Part shown: in pieces, positions 38,618 through 46,255 of the stretch
How positions within the stretch are numbered: the first letter of the stretch is position 1
Layout: each line of letters begins with the position of its first letter
Assembly (NCBI GenBank): GCA_046733315.1
Contig: JBKPOV010000055.1
Coordinates: 1 to 46,255 of the forward strand
DNA from: VRUE01 sp046733315
GTDB taxonomy: Bacteria; Actinomycetota; Thermoleophilia; Solirubrobacterales; 70-9
Direction of reading: 5' to 3'
DNA length: 46,255 bases
The notes under the pieces: model-generated
The model's input: only the letters and a program-made list of their open reading frames with translations
The model's database searches: none
What the model was told of the DNA's origin: nothing
Program-made: the position numbers and the translations under genes

Positions 38618-40867
38618 CTATAGGTAGCCCGCCGGCGCCTGGATGTTGAAGATCTTCAACAGCGGACCGCCCGGCTCCTCCGGGATCACCTCGAAGACCG
38701 ACGGAGCGCCGAGCCACGAGCCCTGAAGGAGGACGCGGCTCACCGGCAGGTCGCCGGGCTCATCGATGTCACGCTGGTAGGCGAATCCCTCGTAGGTGTC
38801 CTCACCGGCCAGGACCTTCAGGTTGGTGTGCTCCCGGCCCGGGTCGCGCTCGAACAGGATGATGTCTGGCCGCGGGGTGACTTCGCGCCCTGCGGCATCG
38901 GCCTTGCCGGCAAGTTCGCCAACCTCCAGCGACCAGCGGTTCGGCCGCAGCCCGCGCAGGGGAAGGTAGGTCCCATAGGCCTGCTCCTGGAAGCCGGACT
39001 CGCCCGAGAGGATGCTAAGGCGCACGCGTGTCGTTGCTGGCCCCCGGTCGACGATGAACAGATCCGAGCGGGGGGCGTCGTAGGAGGCGATCGAGAAGCT
39101 GCGATGGACGTCGGGCGGGGGCGCCTCGAGCGCCCGCCAATAGCGCCGGATCACGGCGCCGTCGTCGCTTCTTCTCACGGTTACGTAGAGGCGATGGTCT
39201 CCCTGCTGGACTTCGAAGAAGGCGGGGACGCGCAGCGGCAGCCAGTAGCCGATGTCGTAGTAGGCCTTGCCGGGCCGGGCGGAGAGCCGAAAGCGGGTCG
39301 CCGTCGTTTTGCGGGTGACGATGTCGAAGCCGTGCAGGACCGCCGCATCTCCGGAGCGGTTGATCCAGTAGACCGGGGTGTTGTCCGAGACTCGCTGGCT
39401 GTCGGTGAAGACGGTCTCGGCGGCGGCGACGGATGTGGGCAGGCGCATTGTGCGGACCAGCTGGAACGGTTCGGGGAGCGTGCGCTGGATGATCAGGCCG
39501 GCGACAACGAGGACGACGATTGCGGCGAGGCCAGACAGGATCGCCGCCGTCGACCCTCTTCTCCGGCCACCCTGAGGAGAGGGTTCTACGCCCGGCTCCG
39601 GGCGTTCGGGCGCTTGCGACGCCATTGCCGGTCCTGCGGCGGTCATTCGTCGGATCTTCCCCCATGCGCTGCCGACGACGCCGGGCGGCGCCTTTGGGTT
39701 CTCGACGAACGCGCCAAAGATGAGCAGCAGTGGAGCGACGATGAGCCAATCGATGTGCTGGGTCCAGAAGTTGGTGTAAAGGCCGAAGAGGGCGATGAAG
39801 AGCAGATAGGCCGAGACGAGCGACCAGCGGAACGAGCGAGTTCGCACGGCGGCCGCGTAGGCGCCGGCCGTCAGCACGCCGGTGACTGCGACGCCGGGGA
39901 CGAGCACCGCGAACCCACCGTCCGCCCAGAAGGAGCCGGCGACCGTGCTCGTCACCCAGGGGGGAGTGAGGGATTCGGAGACGCCGCTGACGCTCTTGGA
40001 GACCGAGACGAAGCGATCGAGAGCGACGGCGTCGTAGGCCCCGTGGCCGAAGGGCGAGACGGTCGGGAAGTGTTCGACTATGCCTTGCAGGGCGACGAAG
40101 TTGGTGGTCAGGGCGAGGTAGAGCGGGATCAGCGGCTTGACCAGAAATGGAAGCGGCGGTAGGAGTTCGCCGAAGAGCTCGGCCTCGAACGGAGTCGTCG
40201 GATGCTGGTAGGTGCGGAGGTAGAAGCCAAAGCAGATGGCGAGGAAGGCGATGATCCCCCCGGCCGTGAGCAGGTAAGGGCTGGGGCGGCCCCAGTAGAG
40301 CCAGCGAGCGATGATCACGACGACGATCGGGAGGACGACGTTGCCGCGGCCGGCCTGCAGGCCGAAGGCGCCGAGGGCGACGACGCAGGTGATCAGCTCA
40401 AAGCGCGACTCGGGGGAGAAGGGGTTGCGGGCTTGCGTCATCGCCACGATTACCGCCACGGTGAGCAAGTCGGTGAGCAGGATCGTCGGACCGCCCTCCG
40501 AGAAGCGGGCGGTGTCGATGCTGCCACTGAGCAGCGGAATGGTGCCGGCCAGGGCGAACTGATGAGCGATCTCGAGCAGCCCGACCGCGACGATCGCGAC
40601 CAGCGCCCGCCGGAACGTCCGCTCGGGCATGCGCGTGCCCGAGCGAGCCGATGAAAGCGCCGTCGCCATCTGTGCGATTCCCTCGCCGATCAGGCCGCCG
40701 GCGAGGAAGGCGAGCGGAACTGCCACCACCACCGCCACCATCACCGTTGACCAGGAGCTCTGGATGTGGAGAATGTGGAACTGCGCGAGCAGCGCGGTCA
40801 GGCTCCAGACGAGTGGGAAGACCAGCAGGGGGGAGAGGACCGAGGCGTTGAGCCGACGCAGGGTCAT
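38618..40867 (-). CDS. Wzy-like polymerase with large C-terminal extracytoplasmic domain
   Basis: 749 residues from ATG 40867, overlapping the previous stop (ATGA). Residues 1 to about 420 hold ten or more membrane helices with an oligosaccharide-polymerase layout: a long loop with FAVLVPGVAVTGVL and, earlier, GTIPLLSGSIDTARFSEGGPTILLTDLL, which recalls O-antigen polymerase family signatures. A Pro/Gly-rich linker (about 430-460), one more helix (AAILSGLAAIVVLVVAGLII, about 463-483) and then about 265 soluble residues (TLPEPFQLVRTM to the end) expected outside the membrane. That last domain is beta-rich (YYDIGYWLPLRVPAFFEVQQGDHRLYVTV) and not recognised. It may control chain length or bind the polymer. 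Polymerase role is inferred. Confidence 0.72.
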   Translation of the reverse strand: MTLRRLNASVLSPLLVFPLVWSLTALLAQFHILHIQSSWSTVMVAVVVAVPLAFLAGGLIGEGIAQMATALSSARSGTRMPERTFRRALVAIVAVGLLEIAHQFALAGTIPLLSGSIDTARFSEGGPTILLTDLLTVAVIVAMTQARNPFSPESRFELITCVVALGAFGLQAGRGNVVLPIVVVIIARWLYWGRPSPYLLTAGGIIAFLAICFGFYLRTYQHPTTPFEAELFGELLPPLPFLVKPLIPLYLALTTNFVALQGIVEHFPTVSPFGHGAYDAVALDRFVSVSKSVSGVSESLTPPWVTSTVAGSFWADGGFAVLVPGVAVTGVLTAGAYAAAVRTRSFRWSLVSAYLLFIALFGLYTNFWTQHIDWLIVAPLLLIFGAFVENPKAPPGVVGSAWGKIRRMTAAGPAMASQAPERPEPGVEPSPQGGRRRGSTAAILSGLAAIVVLVVAGLIIQRTLPEPFQLVRTMRLPTSVAAAETVFTDSQRVSDNTPVYWINRSGDAAVLHGFDIVTRKTTATRFRLSARPGKAYYDIGYWLPLRVPAFFEVQQGDHRLYVTVRRSDDGAVIRRYWRALEAPPPDVHRSFSIASYDAPRSDLFIVDRGPATTRVRLSILSGESGFQEQAYGTYLPLRGLRPNRWSLEVGELAGKADAAGREVTPRPDIILFERDPGREHTNLKVLAGEDTYEGFAYQRDIDEPGDLPVSRVLLQGSWLGAPSVFEVIPEEPGGPLLKIFNIQAPAGYL

Positions 40868-41781
40868 CGCGTCTCGACTGGCGACTGGCGGTAGCCGCGA
40901 GCGTAGGCGGCGCGGGTCATCGCCAACCAAATGCCTTCGCGCATGCGGATCGGAAGCGGCAGGCGCGCGAGCGTGCCGAGAAGCGGGGTAGCGGCTCGAA
41001 CCACCGTCCAGGCGAGGCCTCGCGGCGGTTGAACTGCCGGATGGGGTCGCTCCGGCCGCAGGCGGTTGTAGAGGGCGGCCGAGCGGCCAACCGCTATCGA
41101 GCGGTTGATCGACTGCGAGGGCGTGGTCGGGTGGTCGTGGAGGACAAGCAACTCAGGGTGGTAGTCGAGTTGCAGACCGGCCTCGGAAAGACGGACGCCA
41201 AGCTCAGTGTCCTCGACCGCCGCAGTGGGGAAGCGCACGTCGAAGCCGCCGGCCCGGTTGAAGAGAGAGCGCTTGACCGAGACATGGGAGCTGTAGAAGT
41301 AGCTCGCGGCGTCGACCGGGCCGGCGTTGATGTCGCAGTAGTGGAATTGCGGCCCGCCGTTCTCGAGCCAGCGCATGAAGGGAGTGATCTCGTTTCGCGG
41401 GCTCCAGGTGATCCGCCCGAGCACGCCGTAGGAATCCTCCGGTCGGGCCCGGTGAAGGTCGAGATGAGTGCGCAGAAGCTCGGGGCCGTCCGGCTCGGTG
41501 TCGTCGCCGAGAAAGAGGACGATGTCGCCGCTGGCCGCCGCCACGCCGGCGTTGCGCGCGGCGGCCGGGCCCCCGTTGGGCTCTTCGAGGAGGCGGATCG
41601 GAATCGTCGCCCCCGCCACCCGCTGCCGAACCTGCTCGACCGTGCCGTCGCTCGAGCCGTTGTCGATCACGACTGCCTCCAGCACGTCGTCGCCGACCCG
41701 CTGTGCCTCCAGCGCGTCGAGCGTCCGCGCCAACGCCTCGGCGCGGTCCTTGGTTGGTATGACGACGGAGAGGGAGTTCAT
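40864..41781 (-). CDS. GT2 family glycosyltransferase
   Basis: 305 residues. SVVIPTKDRAEALARTLDALEAQ opens the GT-A domain, VVIDNGSSDGTVEQV follows, and the metal-binding residues are in LFLGDDTEPDGPE. HVSVKRSLFNRAGGFDVRFPTAAVEDTELGVRLSEAG carries the acceptor-side ED motif. The C-terminal 80 residues (RSIAVGRSAALYNRL...PLPIRMREGIWLAMTRAAYARGY) are amphipathic and basic. Donor unknown. It overlaps both neighbours by 4 bp and is the second gene of the long operon. Confidence 0.87.
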   Translation of the reverse strand: MNSLSVVIPTKDRAEALARTLDALEAQRVGDDVLEAVVIDNGSSDGTVEQVRQRVAGATIPIRLLEEPNGGPAAARNAGVAAASGDIVLFLGDDTEPDGPELLRTHLDLHRARPEDSYGVLGRITWSPRNEITPFMRWLENGGPQFHYCDINAGPVDAASYFYSSHVSVKRSLFNRAGGFDVRFPTAAVEDTELGVRLSEAGLQLDYHPELLVLHDHPTTPSQSINRSIAVGRSAALYNRLRPERPHPAVQPPRGLAWTVVRAATPLLGTLARLPLPIRMREGIWLAMTRAAYARGYRQSPVETR

Positions 41782-42602
41782 CTGGCGCCGCCCGCTCTAA
41801 GGCGCCGTGAGAGCCTAAGTAGCGGAGCGGCTATTGGCGCGGCTCGGGGTTGGTGGAGGCGAATGTAGCGCTCTACTGAGCGCAGGCGGATGGCCTGCTG
41901 TTCCTGCCGATCGATCTGGACGAATGCCTCAGCTCCCACGTGCCCGACGTGTGCCGACCCGGCGATGAGGTTGCGGTAGCCCGCGTCGTGCAGGCGCTTA
42001 GCGAGGTCCACGTCCTCGTACCAGAGGAAGAAGCCCTCGTCGAAACCACCCATCTCTTCCCAGACCTCGCGGGTGACAAGGAAGCAGGCGCCTGACGGCT
42101 GCCCGACGTCGGTCACAGCGCCGGGTCCCGGGCTCGGCTGGGGCCGCTCGCCGAATGATCCGGCGAAGATCCGCGCCAGCATTGTCGCCGTGCTTGGCAG
42201 GGCAGCGTGGTAACGGTCGGTGTCGCCGCCGAAGACCGGGCCGACCATCCCCACCTTTGACTCGCGCCTCGCCACCCCGGCGAGCTCCGCGAGCGCCCCC
42301 GGCTCGGGCAGTACGTCGGCATTGCTGACGCAGATCAGCTTGTTGTTGCCGGCTCGCAGCGCCCGATTGGCGGCCCGGCCGTAGCCCAGGTTCTCCTCGC
42401 TCAGATCGAGCCGCACGTCCGCCGGACAGCCCTTGCGCAGCAGCTCGCGCTGCTCGGAACGCGAGTCGTTGTCGATGATTGCGACGCTCACCTCGACGCC
42501 CTCCGAGGCCAGATAGGCCCGCGCCGCGGCCAGCGCCGCCGCGGCCGTGTTCCAGTTGACGATCGCCACGTCGATTGCGGGCAGGGGGGCGTCCGGGCTC
42601 AT
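41778..42602 (-). CDS. GT2 family glycosyltransferase, first gene of the 13-gene operon
   Basis: 274 residues from ATG 42602. VAIVNWNTAAAALAAARAYL, SVAIIDNDSRSEQREL, the DxD-equivalent ICVSNADVLPEPG, and FFLWYEDVDLAKRLHDAGY with the catalytic acidic pair are typical of rhamnosyl/galactofuranosyl-type GT2 enzymes. QPSGACFLVTREVWEEMGGFDEGF is the usual acceptor-loop stretch. It probably adds a sugar to the lipid-linked repeat unit. It is divergent from rmlA with 29 bp between starts and an overlapping bidirectional -10. Confidence 0.88.
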   Translation of the reverse strand: MSPDAPLPAIDVAIVNWNTAAAALAAARAYLASEGVEVSVAIIDNDSRSEQRELLRKGCPADVRLDLSEENLGYGRAANRALRAGNNKLICVSNADVLPEPGALAELAGVARRESKVGMVGPVFGGDTDRYHAALPSTATMLARIFAGSFGERPQPSPGPGAVTDVGQPSGACFLVTREVWEEMGGFDEGFFLWYEDVDLAKRLHDAGYRNLIAGSAHVGHVGAEAFVQIDRQEQQAIRLRSVERYIRLHQPRAAPIAAPLLRLSRRLRAGGAR

Positions 42603-42612
42603 CGTCGGCGCG

Positions 42613-42622
42613 ACGATAGCCT
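42613..42622. promoter_or_regulatory. Overlapping divergent -10 boxes for the two polysaccharide operons
   Basis: ACGATAGCCT contains TAGCCT (42617-42622) on the plus strand, 9 nt before the rmlA GTG, and TATCGT (42613-42618) on the minus strand, 10 nt before the GT2 ATG. The boxes share the central TA, so both operons could be switched from one point. No room remains for leaders longer than a few bases. Confidence 0.5.
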
Positions 42623-42631
42623 TCCCGCGAC

Positions 42632-43708
42632 GTGCAAGACCTCAAAGGCCTGATCCTCTCCGGCGGGGCCGGGACGCGGCTGCGCCCAATTACGCACACC
42701 TCGGCAAAGCAACTGGTCCCAGTTGCCAACAAGCCCGTGCTCTTCTACGGCATCGAGGCGCTGGTCGATGCCGGTGTGACCGAGATCGGCATCATCATCG
42801 CGCCGGAGACCGGCGACGAGATCCGCGCGGCAGCCGGCGACGGCTCCGCCTTCGGCGCCGAGATCACCTACATCGTCCAGGACAAGCCCGCCGGGCTCGC
42901 CCACGCCGTGCTCACCGCGGAGGAGTACATCGGCGGCTCGCCCTTCGTCATGTACCTCGGCGACAATCTGCTCGCCGACGGCCTGCGCGGCCTGGTCTCG
43001 ACCTTCCGCGCCGAGGAACCCGACGCCCTGATCCTGCTCACCCCTGTCGACGATCCCCAGTCCTACGGCGTCGCCGAGCTGGACGGAGAGCGGATCGTGC
43101 GGTTGATCGAGAAGCCCAAAGACCCGCCGTCGAACCTCGCCTTGGTCGGGGTCTACCTCTTCGCGCCGCCGATCTTCGACGCCGCCCGCGCCCTCGAGCC
43201 CTCCTGGCGGGGCGAGCTCGAGATCACCGAGGCGATCCAGAGCCTGATCGAGCAGGGCAAGGCCGTCAGGTCGGTGGTCGTCAGCGGCTGGTGGAAGGAC
43301 ACCGGCCAGCTCGCCGACATGCTCGAGGCCAACCGTTTGGTCCTCGAGGAGATCGAGACCAGGGTCGACGGCGAGGTCGACGACTCCTCGCGGATCGAGG
43401 GCCGCGTCGTCGTCGAGTCCGGCGCCGTGCTGAAGGGCTCGGTCGTGCGCGGCCCGGCCGTGATCGGCGCCGGCGCCCGCATCGAGGACGCCTACGTCGG
43501 CCCCTATACCTCGATCGGCGAGGACGTCTGCGTGCGCCGCTCCGAAGTCGAGCACTCGATCATCCTCGCCGGCTCGGTCGTGGAGGACCTCGGCACGCGC
43601 ATGGAGGCGAGCCTGCTCGGTCGTGAAGTCAAGCTGACCCGCAGCGACGGCATGCCGAAGACGCTGCGGATGTTGGTCGGCGACAAGTCGGAGATCAAGA
43701 TCATCTGA
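42632..43708 (+). CDS. rmlA: Glucose-1-phosphate thymidylyltransferase, long form
   Basis: 358 residues from GTG 42632. The nucleotidyltransferase motif GLILSGGAGTRLRPIT is at 6-21, with SAKQLVPVANKPVLFYGIEAL supplying the substrate lysine region. FVMYLGDNLLADG carries the metal Asp, and LIEKPKDPPSNLALVGVYLF is standard. Residues 245 to the end form a left-handed beta-helix of hexapeptide repeats (VDDSSRIEGRVVVESGAV, GPAVIGAGARIEDAYVGPYTSI), absent from the short ~290-residue RmlA; this long type is common in Actinobacteria and archaea. It makes dTDP-glucose from dTTP and glucose-1-phosphate. First gene of the rhamnose operon. Confidence 0.93.
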   Translation: MQDLKGLILSGGAGTRLRPITHTSAKQLVPVANKPVLFYGIEALVDAGVTEIGIIIAPETGDEIRAAAGDGSAFGAEITYIVQDKPAGLAHAVLTAEEYIGGSPFVMYLGDNLLADGLRGLVSTFRAEEPDALILLTPVDDPQSYGVAELDGERIVRLIEKPKDPPSNLALVGVYLFAPPIFDAARALEPSWRGELEITEAIQSLIEQGKAVRSVVVSGWWKDTGQLADMLEANRLVLEEIETRVDGEVDDSSRIEGRVVVESGAVLKGSVVRGPAVIGAGARIEDAYVGPYTSIGEDVCVRRSEVEHSIILAGSVVEDLGTRMEASLLGREVKLTRSDGMPKTLRMLVGDKSEIKII

Positions 43709-43718
43709 TGGCCCCGCG

Positions 43719-44573
43719 ATGAAGGTCCTCGTCACGGGTGCCGGAGGCATGCTCGGCCGCGACGTCGTGCTCGCCGCCGGCAACGCCGGTCACGACGTCG
43801 TCGGCTTCGGCCACACCGAGCTCGACGTCTCAGATGCTGGCGTCGTCGCGGCCAAGTTCGAGTTGGAGCGGCCCGACGTGGTGATCAACTGCGCCGCCTG
43901 GACCGACGTCGACGGCGCCGAGGAGGCCGAGGAGTCGGCGACCGCCGTCAACGGCAGGGCGGCCGGCGACGTCGCTGCCGCTGCCGCTGCGGCAGGAGCC
44001 AGCGTCGTCTACGTCTCCAGCGACTACGTCTTCGACGGCGCCAAGGGCGCCCCCTACGTCGAGACCGACCAGACCGCGCCGCTCTCGGCCTACGGCCGCA
44101 GCAAGCTCGCCGGCGAGGAAGCCACCGCAACCGCCAACAAGCGCCACTTCGTCGTCCGCTCCTCCTGGCTCTTCGGCATCGGCGGTTCCAACTTCGTCGA
44201 GACGATGCTGCGGCTGGCCGCGACCCAGAACGAGGTTCTGGTCGTCCGCGACCAGGTCGGCTCGCCGACCTACACCTGGCACCTCGCCTACGGCATCGTC
44301 CGCCTGATCGAGGGGATCGAGTTCGGCATCCACCACATGGCCGCCGGCGAAGCCTGTTCCTGGTACGACTTCGCCCGCGAGATCTTCGATCAGGCGAAAG
44401 TCGAGTGCCTGGTCCTCTCCGCCACCACCGACATGCTCGGACGCCCCGCACCCCGACCCCCCTTCTCGGTGCTGGAGAGCCAGCGTGAGCACGCGATCAC
44501 GCTGCCGCCCTGGCGCGATGGGCTTGCCGCATACCTCTCCCAGCGCGCCGCCGAGCACGAGGCGGCCGCATGA
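43719..44573 (+). CDS. rmlD: dTDP-4-dehydrorhamnose reductase
   Basis: 284 residues. Glycine motif VTGAGGMLGRDVVL, ELDVSDAGVV with the reductase-typical LDVxD, NCAAWTDVDGAEE, the active-site YVSSDYVFDG, and Tyr/Lys in YGRSKLAGEE. RSSWLFGIGGSNFVETML and DQVGSPTYTWHLA are RmlD consensus segments. It performs the last step, NADPH reduction of dTDP-4-keto-rhamnose to dTDP-L-rhamnose. It starts 10 bp after rmlA and overlaps rmlB by 4 bp (ATGA). Confidence 0.93.
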   Translation: MKVLVTGAGGMLGRDVVLAAGNAGHDVVGFGHTELDVSDAGVVAAKFELERPDVVINCAAWTDVDGAEEAEESATAVNGRAAGDVAAAAAAAGASVVYVSSDYVFDGAKGAPYVETDQTAPLSAYGRSKLAGEEATATANKRHFVVRSSWLFGIGGSNFVETMLRLAATQNEVLVVRDQVGSPTYTWHLAYGIVRLIEGIEFGIHHMAAGEACSWYDFAREIFDQAKVECLVLSATTDMLGRPAPRPPFSVLESQREHAITLPPWRDGLAAYLSQRAAEHEAAA

Positions 44574-45553
44574 AGCTGCTCGTCACCGGCGCCGCCGGCT
44601 TCATCGGTTCCACCTACGTGCGCCTGGTCTCCGCCGAGCACGAGGTGCGCGTGCTCGACAAGCTCACCTACGCGGGGCGGCGCGAGAACCTGCCGGAGGG
44701 GACCGACCTAGTCGTCGGTGCGATCGAGGACCCGGAGATCGTGCGCGAGGCGATGGAGGGCTGCGACGCGGTGGTCAACTTCGCCGCCGAGTCCCACGTC
44801 GACCGCTCGATCGACGACCAAGACGCCTTCGCACGCACCCACGTGATCGGCACCGGGACGCTGCTCGATACCGCCCGCGAGCTCGGCGTCGGCCGCTACC
44901 TGCAGGTCTCCACCGACGAGGTTTACGGCTCGATCGAGTCGGGCTCCTTCACCGAGACCTCGCCGCTCGACCCCTCCTCGCCGTACTCGGCGACCAAGGC
45001 GGCTGGGGACCTGCTGGTCACCGCCCACGTCCATACCTACGGCGTTGATGCCTCGATCGTGCGCGGCTCCAACAACTATGGCCCCCGCCAGTACCCCGAG
45101 AAGCTGATCCCGCTGATTACGCTCAATGCCCTGCACGGCGACTCGCTGCCGGTCTACGGCGACGGCAAGCAGGTCCGCAACTGGCTTTTCGTCGAGGACT
45201 TCTGCCGCGGCATCCACACGGTGCTGATGAAGGGCCGGGCCGGCGAGGCCTACAACGTCGGCGGCCCCGACGAGTGCGAGAACATCGAGGTGATCAAGCG
45301 GGTGATCGAGCTGACCGGCAAAGACGAGTCGCTGATCGAGTACATCGCCGATCGCCCCGGACACGACCGTCGCTACTCGCTCTCATCCGCCAAGCTGAAG
45401 GAGCAGCTGGGCTGGGAGGCTCAGGTCCACTTCGCCGAGGGGCTGGAGAAGACCGTGGCCTGGTACCGCGAGAACGAGGACTGGTGGGGACCGATCCGCT
45501 CCGGTGAGTACCGCGAGTACTACGAAAAGCAGTACGGCAAGGCCCTGGGCTGA
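44570..45553 (+). CDS. rmlB: dTDP-glucose 4,6-dehydratase
   Basis: 327 residues. LVTGAAGFIGSTYVRLV, LDKLTYAGRRENL, NFAAESHVDRSIDD, the catalytic STDEVYG (Asp-Glu acid/base pair) and YSATKAAGDLLV (Tyr/Lys). RGSNNYGPRQYPEKLIPLI and PVYGDGKQVRNWLFVED complete the RmlB pattern. It oxidises and dehydrates dTDP-glucose to dTDP-4-keto-6-deoxyglucose using bound NAD+. Full length for the family. It overlaps rmlD by 4 bp, and its stop overlaps the rmlC start (TGATG). Confidence 0.96.
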   Translation: MKLLVTGAAGFIGSTYVRLVSAEHEVRVLDKLTYAGRRENLPEGTDLVVGAIEDPEIVREAMEGCDAVVNFAAESHVDRSIDDQDAFARTHVIGTGTLLDTARELGVGRYLQVSTDEVYGSIESGSFTETSPLDPSSPYSATKAAGDLLVTAHVHTYGVDASIVRGSNNYGPRQYPEKLIPLITLNALHGDSLPVYGDGKQVRNWLFVEDFCRGIHTVLMKGRAGEAYNVGGPDECENIEVIKRVIELTGKDESLIEYIADRPGHDRRYSLSSAKLKEQLGWEAQVHFAEGLEKTVAWYRENEDWWGPIRSGEYREYYEKQYGKALG

Positions 45554-46101
45554 TGCTCGAGCGCCTGCCGACCAAGCTCGACGGCGTCGTCCTGCTCGAG
45601 CCAGCCGTCCACGGTGACGCCCGCGGCTTCATGGTCGAGACCTACCGCCGTGATCTCTGGGCCGAGCACGGCGTCGAGGTCGAGTTCGTCCAGCACAACC
45701 ACTCGCGCTCCTCCAAGGGCACCCTGCGTGGTCTTCACTTCCAGACCGAGCCCGGCCAGGCGAAGCTGGTCCGCTGCCCGCGCGGGAAGATCTTCGACGT
45801 TGCCGTCGACCTGCGCCGCACCTCGGCCACCTACGGCCAGTGGGAGGGCCACGTCCTCGACGACGAGACCCACCGCCAGCTCTTCATTCCAGTTGGCTTC
45901 GGCCACGGCTTCGCCGTGCTCAGCGAGACCGCCGACGTCACCTACCTCTGCTCCAGCACCTATGACCCGGCCACGGAGTCCGGCATCGCCTGGGACGACC
46001 CGGGCGTTGGCGTCGAGTGGCCCGTCGAGGACCCGCTGCTCTCCGAACGCGACAAGATCGCGCCCACGCTCGCCGAGGTCGGCGAGACCCTGCCGTTCTA
46101 G
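45553..46101 (+). CDS. rmlC: dTDP-4-dehydrorhamnose 3,5-epimerase
   Basis: 182 residues, cupin (RmlC-like) fold. HGDARGFMVETYRRDLW, FVQHNHSRSSKGTLRGLHFQ with the catalytic His in RGLHFQ, GKIFDVAVDLRR with the paired Asp, and LFIPVGFGHGFAVLSETADVTYLCSSTYDP with the Tyr expected near the active site. It epimerises C3 and C5 of the 4-keto sugar before RmlD. Last gene of the operon; it starts within the rmlB stop and ends 7 bp before the structured repeat at 46109. Confidence 0.95.
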   Translation: MLERLPTKLDGVVLLEPAVHGDARGFMVETYRRDLWAEHGVEVEFVQHNHSRSSKGTLRGLHFQTEPGQAKLVRCPRGKIFDVAVDLRRTSATYGQWEGHVLDDETHRQLFIPVGFGHGFAVLSETADVTYLCSSTYDPATESGIAWDDPGVGVEWPVEDPLLSERDKIAPTLAEVGETLPF

Positions 46102-46108
46102 TAGGCGT

Positions 46109-46255
46109 TGGCGAAACCCGCGTGTGCGGACTGGCGAGCGCCGGACCAAGCGGGACAAGGACGCAGGGAGGCCGAATAGCAGCGCTATTTGGCCGACTGA
46201 GGACGCCGTACCGCGCAGTGTCCGCCGCCGCCAGACGTGCGTGCGGGTTTCGCCA
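46109..46255 (+). repeat. Nested inverted-repeat element, copy 2 (reads on plus strand), cut by window end
   Basis: TGGCGAAACCCGC (46109-46121) is perfectly complementary to 46243-46255, the last bases of the window. The stem continues with G-T oppositions and a bulge (46122-46136 against 46229-46242), so pairing would be better in RNA (G-U wobbles) than in DNA. Inside are CAAGGACGCAGG (46156-46167), a hairpin 46170-46194 with a 3-nt loop (stem GGCC.AATAGC), then CGACTGAGGAC (46194-46204). The same blocks occur inside the element at 8942-9042, in the opposite orientation. The outer arm may extend beyond the window. Possibly also a terminator for the rml operon. Confidence 0.75.

Noticed and set aside
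35010..40162. Series of long plus-strand open frames across the glycosyltransferase, flippase and polymerase genes
   Set aside because: They are rich in Arg, Gly, Asp and His without domain patterns, while the minus strand encodes recognisable families with coupled starts and stops.
1..46255. CRISPR array, prophage or insertion sequence
   Set aside because: No regularly spaced direct repeats, no transposase, integrase or phage structural protein was seen on either strand; the repeats present are inverted intergenic elements.

Overview
The window is a GC-rich, densely coded chromosomal segment from an actinobacterium. Gene content (a fused PafB-PafC regulator, an F420-type split-barrel flavoprotein, a DUF6036/HTH pair, a lipobox cupredoxin, split CrcB) and many apparently leaderless genes with a TANNNT -10 box 5-10 nt before the start codon suggest the Thermoleophilia (Solirubrobacterales-like). 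That placement is inference; there is no rRNA or marker gene here to confirm it.

Layout. 1-5.8 kb: the 3' part of a large beta-propeller protein, an SRPBCC protein, an SDR oxidoreductase, a cupredoxin lipoprotein, and an arsR-arsC pair behind a clear inverted-repeat operator. 5.8-9 kb: an HTH protein plus DUF6036 nucleotidyltransferase-like protein with their own promoter and palindrome (a candidate toxin-antitoxin or defence module), a two-gene fluoride channel, and an OB-fold/HD nuclease. 9-13.2 kb: two large GT-C-like membrane proteins and a small membrane protein. 13.2-20.7 kb: PafBC, an MBL hydrolase flanked by inverted repeats, a penicillin-acylase-type Ntn hydrolase, a secreted DUF1906 protein and a DJ-1 protein. 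20.7-21.4 kb: a PIN/Phd-type toxin-antitoxin pair, the toxin apparently starting at CTG. 21.7-28.7 kb: a methyltransferase, a coupled minus-strand set (secreted arylsulfotransferase-like protein, polymerase-like membrane protein, lipoprotein), a split-barrel flavoprotein and a secreted clan-A glycosidase.

28.7-46.1 kb is a surface-polysaccharide locus in two divergent operons. The minus-strand operon (13 genes, 42.6 to 28.7 kb) encodes three GT2 and one GT4 glycosyltransferases and one DPM-like GT2, a Wzy-like polymerase with a large C-terminal extracytoplasmic domain, a Wzx-like flippase, two methyltransferases, two CDP-paratose-2-epimerase-like SDRs, and GDP-mannose dehydratase and GDP-fucose synthase (GDP-L-fucose supply). 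The plus-strand operon is rmlA-rmlD-rmlB-rmlC (dTDP-L-rhamnose). They diverge from a 29-bp gap where the two candidate -10 boxes overlap by 2 bp.

The most interesting non-coding signals are intergenic inverted-repeat elements. Two of them (8942-9042 and 46109-46255, opposite orientation) share two conserved blocks, CAAGGACGCAGG and CGACYGAGGAC, placed around a variable inner hairpin and enclosed by a different outer stem in each copy. That is how a conserved structured RNA or a REP-like repeat family would look. No tRNA, rRNA, CRISPR array, transposase or phage gene was seen.
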